DNA of 10,940 nucleotides from Caldisericota bacterium. Lineage in GTDB: Bacteria; Caldisericota; Caldisericia; Cryosericales; Cryosericaceae. Made by a program: the position numbers and the translations under genes. Positions 1-6,322 of this stretch are shown one piece after another. Below the pieces are notes generated by a model that did no database searches, was not told the DNA's origin, and worked only from the letters and a program-made list of their open reading frames with translations. Every line of letters starts with the position of its first letter. Position 1 is the stretch's first letter. Where the stretch lies: the NCBI GenBank assembly GCA_026390285.1, contig JAPLGH010000095.1, positions 1-10,940 of the forward strand. Direction: 5' to 3'.

Positions 1-300
1 ACCACAAGAATACCAGAATCAATCAGAGGCAAAGAGGAGGTGAAAGAAACTCTACCTTTTGCCTAGGATTCTGTCGAGGCAGAGAACAAGAATAAGGAGC
101 TTCTGCAGTGTCAAGTTGTGACCACATGTTGAGGCCAGAACCGATGCAAGGGAGGGGTATTGGGGAGGCATATTGTGGGAGAATGGGGCAAAAAGATACT
201 AAAGGGCATTCAACGCCTTTATCCTCCTGCAGCCGCTACGTAATAAGGCGCTAAGAAACGTGTTTCCGTACGAGAATGAATCAGAAGAGGAGGTAATTCC
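1..300. other. Upstream region without a recognisable gene
   Basis: I see no convincing gene here. Short frames exist, such as GTG at 175 (23 codons) and ATG at 144 (about 36 codons), but neither has a recognisable product. A strong Shine-Dalgarno-like AAAGAGGAGG lies at about 31-40, followed only by an eight-codon GTG frame that ends in TAG; it may be the remains of a lost gene start. The last 20 bases carry the ribosome binding site of the DUF362 gene. I found no convincing sigma-70 promoter for that gene. Confidence 0.5.
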
Positions 301-1617
301 ATGAGTAAACCAAGAGTAGCTGTAGTGAAATGTGTTCGGCCCGAAGGGAACGCTTCATTTATGGCAGGGAAGTTTGTCCGCTATGATGCCGATATAGCGA
401 AGATAAAGGAAGCTGTTGCCAAAGCAGTAGAACTGGCTATTGGCTCACCCGATACCATCATCAAAGAGGGACAGACAGTCCTGATCAAGCCCAATCTTGC
501 TTTCCGGGCACCGGCAGAGAGCTTTGCTGTCGTAGATCCCCGTGTAATTGAAGCAGTTGTTTCCTATTTCAAAGAGCACTCCAAGGCCAAAGAAGTGTGG
601 GTTGGCGACAATCCTTCATTGGGTATGCAGGTTGGTCGTGCTAAGGCGGCATTCCATGATTCAGGTATGGAAGAAGCGGCAAGACGGGGTGGCGCAGATA
701 AGGTAATCTACTTTGATGAAACAGAGGTTGTAGAAGTAGCGATCCCGGAAGGGAAGGTTTTCAAAAAGGCAACAGTTTTCAAACCTTTCTTGGACGCAGA
801 CGTAGTAATAAACCTGCCTAAAATGAAGGTCCATATAGCTGGAACTGTAACTTTAGGATTAAAGAACTGGAACGGAATTATCCCCAATGTGCATCCCGAT
901 GGTCAGCAGCAAGGTGCACATCGGATTGACTTAGGTCAGAAAATGGCTGACCTATATAGGGTAAGAAAAGCTGATTTAACCATCGTAGATGCCATTATCG
1001 GCATGGAAGGACAGGGACCTCACGCAGGAACTCCAATAGAAATGAATCTGATAGTTGCAGGTGCCGACACGGTGTCCACCGATGCTGTTACGGCATACAT
1101 CATGGGCTTTGATCCAATCGAAATCCCTGCAATCCGCTGCGCAGGTACCGATGGCTTGGGAGAAATCGACTTAAATAAAATAGAAGTAGTAGGTGAATCA
1201 GCAGATGCAGTACGGAAGAACTTTAGGCGCCCCAATGGAGATCCTCTCGGCATGTATAAGGGATTAACGGTTTATGCTCAGCAAACCTGCCCAGGCTGTT
1301 ATGTTAACGTGCGGGGCGCATTAGATTCATTTGCAAATACTGGAATTGTCATGGCAGACTTCGTGAAAGCATCAGGAGAGGTTGTCATAGTGGCCGGCGG
1401 TCTTCCGGATTTTGATCCTGAGTTTGCGGCAGGAAAGGACCTGTTTGTTGTCGGCGATTGCTGGAAGTACTTCCCGACAGCTGATAATATTCGTAAGGCA
1501 GTCACCCTTGCAAAATCAGTAACATATTATCCCGGCTGTGCTCCTGTTTATATTTTTGCTCAACTGAATGTGGATTTACAGGTGTTAGCAAGAAAAAGCA
1601 AAAGCCTAAAGGCCTGA
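301..1617 (+). CDS. DUF362 domain-containing protein
   Basis: A 438-residue protein with the DUF362 hallmarks: an early IKPNLAF stretch (about residues 60-67) and the block NLPKMKVH...TLGLKNWNGIIP (about residues 173-200), the most typical signature of the family. The start is supported by AGAGGAGG eight bases upstream of ATG. DUF362 proteins are cytosolic, of unknown or varied function, and some carry iron-sulfur domains. Here the C-terminal quarter has four cysteines, C330-x-x-C333 plus C387 and C413, which could bind a metal or cluster; this is inference, and no classical ferredoxin repeat is present. GC content and codon use (many AAA, GAA, ATA codons) are visibly more AT-rich than in the genes downstream, suggesting a separate origin. 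It is followed by a strong hairpin, so it is probably its own transcription unit. Family assignment is firm; function is unknown. Confidence 0.85.
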   Translation: MSKPRVAVVKCVRPEGNASFMAGKFVRYDADIAKIKEAVAKAVELAIGSPDTIIKEGQTVLIKPNLAFRAPAESFAVVDPRVIEAVVSYFKEHSKAKEVWVGDNPSLGMQVGRAKAAFHDSGMEEAARRGGADKVIYFDETEVVEVAIPEGKVFKKATVFKPFLDADVVINLPKMKVHIAGTVTLGLKNWNGIIPNVHPDGQQQGAHRIDLGQKMADLYRVRKADLTIVDAIIGMEGQGPHAGTPIEMNLIVAGADTVSTDAVTAYIMGFDPIEIPAIRCAGTDGLGEIDLNKIEVVGESADAVRKNFRRPNGDPLGMYKGLTVYAQQTCPGCYVNVRGALDSFANTGIVMADFVKASGEVVIVAGGLPDFDPEFAAGKDLFVVGDCWKYFPTADNIRKAVTLAKSVTYYPGCAPVYIFAQLNVDLQVLARKSKSLKA

Positions 1618-1675
1618 AAACACAAGAGAATCACATTATCATCTCACCCCATGGAGGACGTGGCAAATGAATTGA

Positions 1676-1727
1676 TTCACTGTCCTGGCTTCAAGATATG
1701 GTTACAAGTTGAAGCCAGGACAGTGAA
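1676..1727 (+). terminator. Perfect 19-bp inverted repeat, probable intrinsic terminator
   Basis: Arms at 1676-1694 and 1709-1727 are perfect reverse complements (TTCACTGTCCTGGCTTCAA on the left) around a 14-nt loop. The right arm is followed by GGG and then CTTTTGTTCTT, a T-rich tract on the + strand. It lies 58 bp after the DUF362 stop and 35 bp before the ECF gene start. It most likely ends DUF362 transcription; an attenuator or operator for the ECF gene is the alternative. The stem does not cover the ECF ribosome binding site. Confidence 0.65.
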
Positions 1728-1762
1728 GGGCTTTTGTTCTTCTGAATATCGAGGAGATAGGA

Positions 1763-2293
1763 ATGACACGACGCTTTCCTGTTCGAACCCTGACGACGAC
1801 GGGCCTGCTGCTCGCAGTTGGGCTGCTCTTGCCCCTTGTCTTTCACTCGCTGTTCGGCGCGGCGGGCGGCCAGACCTTTCTACCAATGCACTATGCTGTC
1901 CTGCTGGGCGGACTTCTGCTGGGCCCCGTAGCAGGGACATTCCTCGGCATTGCCACCCCCTTGCTCAGTACGATCATGACGGGCATGCCTCCTGTCGCTA
2001 TCCTGCCGCCCATGGTCGTCGAGCTGGCCGTCTACGGCTTGGTTGCTGGAGTCGCACATCGGCACTGGAGACTCGCGCCGATCTGGTCGCTCCTTCTTGC
2101 CATGGCCTCTGGCAGAATCGCGTTGGGTCTCGCAGTCGCTGTGCTGGGACCTCTCATCGGCCTGAAGGCCGCACCGGTTGCCTACGTCTGGGCCGGCATC
2201 GTCACGGGACTCCCCGGCATCGCCGTGCAGATCGTGGTCATTCCACTCCTTGTCGTGCGAGGGCATCTCGAACGGTCGATTGCCGACCGTTGA
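1763..2293 (+). CDS. ECF transporter S component (substrate unknown)
   Basis: A 176-residue, almost entirely hydrophobic protein, the normal length for a substrate-binding S component of an energy-coupling factor transporter. The N-terminus (residues 10-31) is a membrane helix. It is followed by the motif FLPMH (39-43), a GG...GP-x-x-G helix (49-58), PLLS (66-69) and TGMPP (73-77), a pattern I know from ECF S proteins of the PF12822 type. About five further helices fill the rest. GAGGAG six bases before ATG sets the start. No EcfT or EcfA gene is visible nearby, so it would have to share a general ECF module encoded elsewhere. No known vitamin riboswitch was seen upstream, so the substrate (a vitamin, metabolite or metal) cannot be named. 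A longer frame overlapping it from 1651 is Arg/Pro/Ser-rich and is a shadow. Confidence 0.75.
   Translation: MTRRFPVRTLTTTGLLLAVGLLLPLVFHSLFGAAGGQTFLPMHYAVLLGGLLLGPVAGTFLGIATPLLSTIMTGMPPVAILPPMVVELAVYGLVAGVAHRHWRLAPIWSLLLAMASGRIALGLAVAVLGPLIGLKAAPVAYVWAGIVTGLPGIAVQIVVIPLLVVRGHLERSIADR
2271..2291 (+). repeat. Hairpin overlapping the end of the ECF gene
   Basis: AACGGTCG at 2271-2278 is repeated inverted as CGACCGTT at 2284-2291, leaving a 5-nt ATTGC loop and ending on the first base of the ECF stop codon. No T-tract follows, so it is not a classical terminator. It may protect the mRNA 3' end or be chance. Confidence 0.4.
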
Positions 2294-2504
2294 TGGGATC
2301 TGCCTGCACAAGCAGTCCCAGATTGAAGTTAAGCGCTCCGAAGTCTTGTTCACGGACTACATTGCCAAGCATCTCAAGTGAACACCGGTAAGGCGGTTGT
2401 GAGTGTCCTCGAAGGTATCATCTTTCAGTCAGCTAATGGCTACAAGGATTAGCTTTCCAAAGGAAGTCCAACAGTAAATTTCTCATACTAGCAAAGGAGA
2501 TCAT

Positions 2505-3716
2505 ATGAGGAAGACAGTCGTCATCGTTGGTGCTTTGGACACGAAGGGGAAAGAATTTGCGTACGTTAAGGATCTGATTGAAAAAGAAGAGCTGAACACG
2601 CTGGTGGTGGATTTCGGCGTGATGGGCAAGCCCGATTTTCCGCCCGATATTACGCGAGAAGAGGTGGCTCATCAGGGTGGAGGAGACCTTGCCGCGCTCG
2701 CTGGCGGGGAGCATAAGGATACTGCCATGAAGATCATGGCTGCTGGGCTGAAGGTGGTTGTGAGTCAGCTGTATGCAGACGGAAAGCTGGATGGCATCCT
2801 CGGAATGGGCGGGAGCGGAGGCACATCGATTGCCACCACGGCCATGCGGGCGCTACCAGTCGGCGTTCCGAAGGTGATGGTTTCCACAATGGGCGGCGGC
2901 GACGTATCTGCCTTTGCCGGGTCCAAAGATATCATCTTCATCCCGTCGATCGTAGATGTAGCGGGCATCAACAGTATCAGCCAGGTGATCTACGCCAATG
3001 GAGCGGGAGCAGTTGCCGGGATGGTTAAGATGGAAAAACCGAAGTCAGCGGCCGGGAAACCGTTGATTGCAGCATCCATGTTTGGCAACACGACCAAATG
3101 TGTTGACCGCGCCCGTGGCGTTTTGGAAGCGGCCGGGTACGAAGTGCTGGTCTTCCACCAAACCGGAACTGGCGGCAAGACCATGGAAAGCCTGATCAGT
3201 GATAACTATTTCGTGGCTTTACTTGATATCACCACCACTGAGCTGGCAGACGAGGTATGCGGCGGGGTCATGAGCGCTGGGCCGGAACGCGGCCAGGCCG
3301 CTCCTCGCAAGGGCATACCGACCATCCTGGTGCCGGGGTGCGTGGACATGGCCAACTTCGGGGAAATCGATACAGTTCCGGCGAAATATCGGGAACGCAA
3401 CCTGTATGAATGGAACCCGAATGTGACCCTGCTGCGGACGAACGTGGAAGAAAACCAGAAAATGGGTGAAATGCTGGCGGCGGCGGCCAATGCGGCCGCT
3501 GGACCTATCGCTGTGATCCTACCGCTCAAGGGCGTATCCATGCTCGACAGCCTGGGTGAACGTTTCTGGGATCCCGAAGCGGACACTGCTTGCTACAATG
3601 CGATCCGCCAAAATTTGCGGCCGGGAATTGAGATCATTGAGTCGAATTATAATATCAACGACCCAGAATTCGCGGATCTGTGTGCACACACGTTATTGAA
3701 GTTGATGCAAAAGTAA
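2505..3716 (+). CDS. Tm-1-like ATP-binding domain protein (UPF0261)
   Basis: A 403-residue protein matching the UPF0261/Tm-1-like family over its full length: VGALDTKGKE at the N-terminus (about residues 7-16), a glycine-rich GMGGSGGTS loop (100-108), the MRALPVGVPKVMVST stretch after it, and a second domain with HQTGTGGKTME and TTTELADEVCGG. The family is the N-terminal half of tomato Tm-1, in which this domain binds ATP; the bacterial activity is not established. AAAGGAGATC just upstream of ATG 2505 fixes the start. Only 12 bp separate it from the next gene, which encodes the counterpart of the C-terminal half of Tm-1, so the two are surely co-transcribed and probably work together. Length and motifs look intact. 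No signal peptide or membrane segment is seen, so the protein is cytosolic. Confidence 0.9.
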   Translation: MRKTVVIVGALDTKGKEFAYVKDLIEKEELNTLVVDFGVMGKPDFPPDITREEVAHQGGGDLAALAGGEHKDTAMKIMAAGLKVVVSQLYADGKLDGILGMGGSGGTSIATTAMRALPVGVPKVMVSTMGGGDVSAFAGSKDIIFIPSIVDVAGINSISQVIYANGAGAVAGMVKMEKPKSAAGKPLIAASMFGNTTKCVDRARGVLEAAGYEVLVFHQTGTGGKTMESLISDNYFVALLDITTTELADEVCGGVMSAGPERGQAAPRKGIPTILVPGCVDMANFGEIDTVPAKYRERNLYEWNPNVTLLRTNVEENQKMGEMLAAAANAAAGPIAVILPLKGVSMLDSLGERFWDPEADTACYNAIRQNLRPGIEIIESNYNINDPEFADLCAHTLLKLMQK

Positions 3717-3728
3717 GAGGAGGTTGAA

Positions 3729-4559
3729 ATGGCTATTTCACGTCAGGAAATATTGAAGAGATTGAATGCTCAGGTTGTCGCCAAAAAACCCATCGTCGGC
3801 TGCGGTGCGGGCACAGGCCTTTCGGCTAAAATGGCCGAGGCTGGTGGCGCCGATCTGATCATCATCTACAACTCGGGCCGCTACCGCATGGCCGGCCGGG
3901 GGTCACTGGCCGGACTGATGGCCTATGGTGACGCCAACGCCATCGTGGTTGAAATGGCAGCCGAGGTGCTTCCTGTGGTGAAGAACACCCCTGTGCTGGC
4001 TGGTGTCAACGGTACCGACTCATTTCGCTTGTTCCCCATCTTCTTGAAACAGCTTAAGGACATGGGATTCTCCGGCGTGCAGAACTTCCCTACGGTCGGG
4101 CTGATCGACGGCAATTTCCGCGCCAACCTGGAAGGCACCGGCATGGGCTACGATAAAGAAATCGAAATGATTGCCCTTGCGCACGAGCTGGATCTGTTCA
4201 CCTCGCCGTACGTCTTCGACACTGATCAGGCCAAAGCCATGGCTAAGGCGGGTGCCGATCAACTGGTGGCACATATGGGCTTGACCACAGCCGGTTCGAT
4301 AGGAGCAACCGTTGCCCTCACCCTGGATGAAGCGGTGGAGCGGGCGATGACAATCGCTGAAGCAGGCCGTAGCGTTCGGAAAGATATCCTGGTGATCGCG
4401 CACGGCGGTCCATTTGATGAACCTGAAAATGTTGGCAAAGCCTTAGCGCGGATGCCCGGCGTGCAGGGGTTCTTTGGTGCCTCCAGCATTGAGCGCCTGC
4501 CCACCGAACGCGCCATTCGCGAGCAGGTGAAAGCATTCAAAGCGTTGAAGGTTGCTTAG
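3729..4559 (+). CDS. Phosphoenolpyruvate hydrolase family / TIM-barrel protein (PF09370 type)
   Basis: A 276-residue protein, normal length for the PEP-hydrolase/TIM-barrel signal transduction family. Visible family blocks in order: GAGTGLSAK (26-34), YNSGRYRMAGRGSLAG (47-62), YGDANAIV (66-73), VQNFPTVGLIDG (117-128), AHMGLTTAGSIG (181-192), HGGP (225-228) and GASSIERLPTE (250-260). These Gly-rich strand ends suggest a phosphate- or carboxylate-binding barrel. The family corresponds to the C-terminal domain of plant Tm-1; the hydrolase name comes from family annotation and I cannot confirm it. The ribosome binding site AGAGGAGG overlaps the end of the upstream UPF0261 gene, giving tight co-translation. 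It is the last gene of this operon; no clear terminator follows. Confidence 0.9.
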   Translation: MAISRQEILKRLNAQVVAKKPIVGCGAGTGLSAKMAEAGGADLIIIYNSGRYRMAGRGSLAGLMAYGDANAIVVEMAAEVLPVVKNTPVLAGVNGTDSFRLFPIFLKQLKDMGFSGVQNFPTVGLIDGNFRANLEGTGMGYDKEIEMIALAHELDLFTSPYVFDTDQAKAMAKAGADQLVAHMGLTTAGSIGATVALTLDEAVERAMTIAEAGRSVRKDILVIAHGGPFDEPENVGKALARMPGVQGFFGASSIERLPTERAIREQVKAFKALKVA

Positions 4560-4602
4560 AACAAATGCTCTAGATTATAGCTGCGGCAAAAGCATCTGGT
4601 CC

Positions 4603-4690
4603 CGGTTCATCCCCACGGAGGGGGAGTACAATATTGCATCTCTGAGGAGATCGCAACACATGAGCTTCGTCCCTCACCCGTGGGGAATAC
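4603..4690. CRISPR. Two-repeat degenerate CRISPR relic, type I-E-like repeats
   Basis: The first unit begins CGGTTCATCCCCAC at 4603 and ends GGGGAGTAC at 4629. The second covers about 4664-4690, with GCTTCGTCCC at the left, CACCCGT in the middle and GGGGAATAC at the right. Type I-E repeats of many bacteria have the form CGGTTCATCCCC-N8-GGGGAAYAC, with a CCCC/GGGG hairpin, and both units match with a few substitutions and small deletions. The two right-hand ends (GGGG at 4621 and at 4682) are exactly 61 bp apart, which equals a 29-nt repeat plus a 32-nt spacer. No further unit appears one period away on either side, and no cas gene is in the window. Read as a dead or stranded array remnant; chance resemblance is not excluded. 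Confidence 0.4.
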
Positions 4691-4774
4691 CTGCAGCAAG
4701 CCGAGGACAAATGCCAACGGTGGAAGCGTGTCAAGTCACGTAAAAGTGCATGTGAAGGGTCAGGTCGTCAACTC

Positions 4775-4933
4775 ATGCGAAACGTACGCGAAATGGCTGC
4801 GTCAACTCATGAGACAATGGAGGGGAAGAGTGACAGAATGCCACTGGTCCTTCAGACGCGGGAGGAGCAGCGGGGAAATGAGCTCACGATGGCCGAAGTA
4901 CCAGCATATCTGACGACAGCGAAGACAAGGTGA
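4775..4933 (+). pseudogene. Possible truncated excisionase-like helix-turn-helix protein
   Basis: From ATG 4775 a 52-codon frame ends at TGA 4931-4933 with the tail NELTMAEVPAYLTTAKTR. This resembles the start of excisionase/MerR-like DNA-binding domains (LT-x-x-E-x-A-x-Y-L-x-x-S-x-x-T), but it stops just where the recognition helix and wing should continue. In-frame ATGs also lie at 4817 and 4838; AGGGGAAGAG precedes the latter. Open frame continues upstream to 4664, where it runs through the CRISPR-like unit. If real, it is a truncated remnant of a mobile-element or regulator gene. The resemblance covers only about 17 residues, so confidence is low. Confidence 0.25.
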
Positions 4934-5191
4934 GATTGTAGGGCGAGATAACCTCTGGTGATTAAGAAACATGGCAGCTACGCGTACATTTCGTACGTCT
5001 TCATCTCTCTCCGCGAGAACCAAATAGACGAGCACTTTCTGATCATCTGGAGAGAGGTTGTTGTAGAAATCGATAGAACTTGACAATTCTCCATATTGGT
5101 GCAAAGACGCAGCATCATGTTTCAATACACTGAGCTTATCCCGCAACTTCCACTTAGCACTTGTCGCCCACCACGTCCCCTCCAGGATCAA
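4802..5191 (-). CDS. Hypothetical minus-strand frame, function unknown
   Basis: A 129-codon frame beginning with TTG at 5191. Its middle (SIDFYNNLSPDDQK, then VLVYLVLAERDEDVRNVR) has the acidic, helical look of a real protein. The last 40 residues (Cys-, Arg- and Trp-rich) do not. In the +1 alternative frame the tail from about 4970 also reads like protein (TRGYLALQSHLVFAVVRYAG), which suggests a frameshifted remnant. No good ribosome binding site precedes the TTG. I do not recognise a family. It overlaps the antisense HTH stub at 4775-4933, so at most one of the two is genuine there. Confidence 0.25.
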   Translation of the reverse strand: MILEGTWWATSAKWKLRDKLSVLKHDAASLHQYGELSSSIDFYNNLSPDDQKVLVYLVLAERDEDVRNVRVAAMFLNHQRLSRPTISPCLRCRQICWYFGHRELISPLLLPRLKDQWHSVTLPLHCLMS

Positions 5192-5903
5192 TGTCGCCTA
5201 TATCATACACATAAGTGCAATCTGGTGCCGTCCGACTACTGACTTCGTATTGGCCGTGATGGTCTGCGTAGGGATAGGAACTGGGCAGTAAAGTCGCGAA
5301 GGGGTGACGTAAAGTGCTTGACGATATGGGCTACAGGGTCATTGATAGATCTGAACCAGCGACACGTCAGCATCGTACCCGGAGGCTAACGAGTCTGAAA
5401 GGATTTCCGGTGCCATGATGGGACGATTGGAGTCGGTGGTAGTTGAAGGTGATGCTGGAAACGCAGTGTTGACGCGGTCGTGGTGGAGATAGGGGGAAAT
5501 AGGCAGTCCTGCGATCCATCCATGAGGTTGCTGTTGAAGCTGGTTCTGGAGGTAGTGGCGGACGCTGCTGGCAACGTGTGCGGGAGGGAACCCGTCGTGT
5601 CATGAGGGCTCGAAACCCTGAACGGAGTCGGAGCGGGCGGGGTTGATCTGGAAGGAAGACTCCCAATGTTGGAGTAGGTCAGTTGCAGGGGCTGCGTCAG
5701 CAGGGACAGCTCCGAGGCTGTTCAACGAATGAGCAGAACTGTTGACGTCTTCTCCCCGCGTGACTTCTGAACCAATGCTAGACATGCGACGGTGCAAATC
5801 GTCTACTGTTGCTTCAACCTTCTCGTGCTTGGTTCGCACCCATAAGCAAGAAGACGAGAAGCAGGATAGTCAACAAGACCTTCAGGAGACACATTCTTCT
5901 CAT
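5154..5903 (-). pseudogene. Frame-broken gene for a secreted or membrane-anchored protein
   Basis: On the minus strand AAAGAGGAGGAACC directly precedes ATG at 5903, and the frame opens with MRRMCLLKVLLTILLLVFLL, a clear signal peptide or membrane anchor. That frame stops after 29 codons. One base over, near 5840, coding-like sequence continues (TKHEKVEATVDDLHRRMSS...) to a TGA at 5602-5600. The same frame then carries on (HDGFPPAHVASSVRHYLQNQ...) to TGA at 5341-5339. Two further shifts lead through DPVAHIVKHFTSPLRDF to a tail ending CTYVYDIGDIDPGGDVVGDKC, without its last residue in family terms, stopping at TAA 5156-5154. About 250 codons in all. The length and Gly/Asp-rich tail recall pilin-like or other secreted proteins, but I cannot name a family. 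Several independent lesions make a pseudogene more likely than sequencing error; sequencing error is not excluded. Confidence 0.35.
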
Positions 5904-6322
5904 GGTTCCTCCTCTTTGTTTGCTGTTTATATGATAGCGCGTTTTGCCCGCGGCATCTCATGCCTGACTTCGTTAGGCGTGTGGCCCGAGTCCCCTCGAG
6001 GAGGCCCTTGACCGAGTCAGGGTACGTCTACGCGGGGTTTCGTTGATCAGGACGCTCGTAGTGCGGCCGGTCGAAGTAGGGCGGTGGGAGATGAGTCCCG
6101 GGAGCCCAATTTTCGCGAAGCGGCCTGACCCCTATAGAAGGCTCCCTGGAGAGGGTCCTTTGAGCGGTTGATTGCACGTCGGCAGACCTGTCAAAGCAGA
6201 GAAAAGAGACAAAAGATGAGTAGCTGTCCCCAACCAGCAAGGAAAGATCCTGAACACCGCCTGGAAGATTCAAGGAGAAGACCACAATTGTTCCTGCTTC
6301 TAAGCAAAACAAGGAGGAGAAT

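Larger units (their letters stand above)
4560..6322. other. Eroded accessory region without a gene of clear identity
   Basis: This 1.76-kb stretch has no frame that reads as a complete, recognisable protein. It contains a probable CRISPR relic (4603-4690), a short helix-turn-helix stub (4775-4933), an unrecognised minus-strand frame (4802-5191) and a frame-broken minus-strand secreted-protein gene (5154-5903), each listed separately. From 5904 to 6322 I see nothing firm: a 7-bp hairpin at 5962-5978 (one G-T pair, TTC loop), short frames without known motifs, then the ribosome binding site of the 6323 gene. Confidence 0.5.

Noticed and set aside
1618..1762. A vitamin riboswitch before the ECF gene
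   Set aside because: No TPP, FMN, cobalamin or preQ1 consensus elements were seen; the only structure is the simple long hairpin.
1880..2353. A 157-codon minus-strand frame
   Set aside because: Antisense shadow of the ECF gene; His/Asp/Gln-rich with no domain.
1651..2391. A 246-codon + strand frame overlapping the ECF gene
   Set aside because: Its translation is Arg-, Ser- and Pro-rich without motifs, while the shifted frame from 1763 gives a clean membrane protein with its own ribosome binding site.
4603..4629. The first CRISPR-like unit as an intrinsic terminator of the upstream operon
   Set aside because: The CCCC/GGGG stem is short and followed by GTACAATATT rather than a T-tract; the 61-bp partner unit favours a CRISPR repeat.
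5904..6322. A tRNA or structured RNA in the gap
   Set aside because: Short GC-rich inverted repeats are present, but nothing folds as a cloverleaf and no T-loop consensus is seen.
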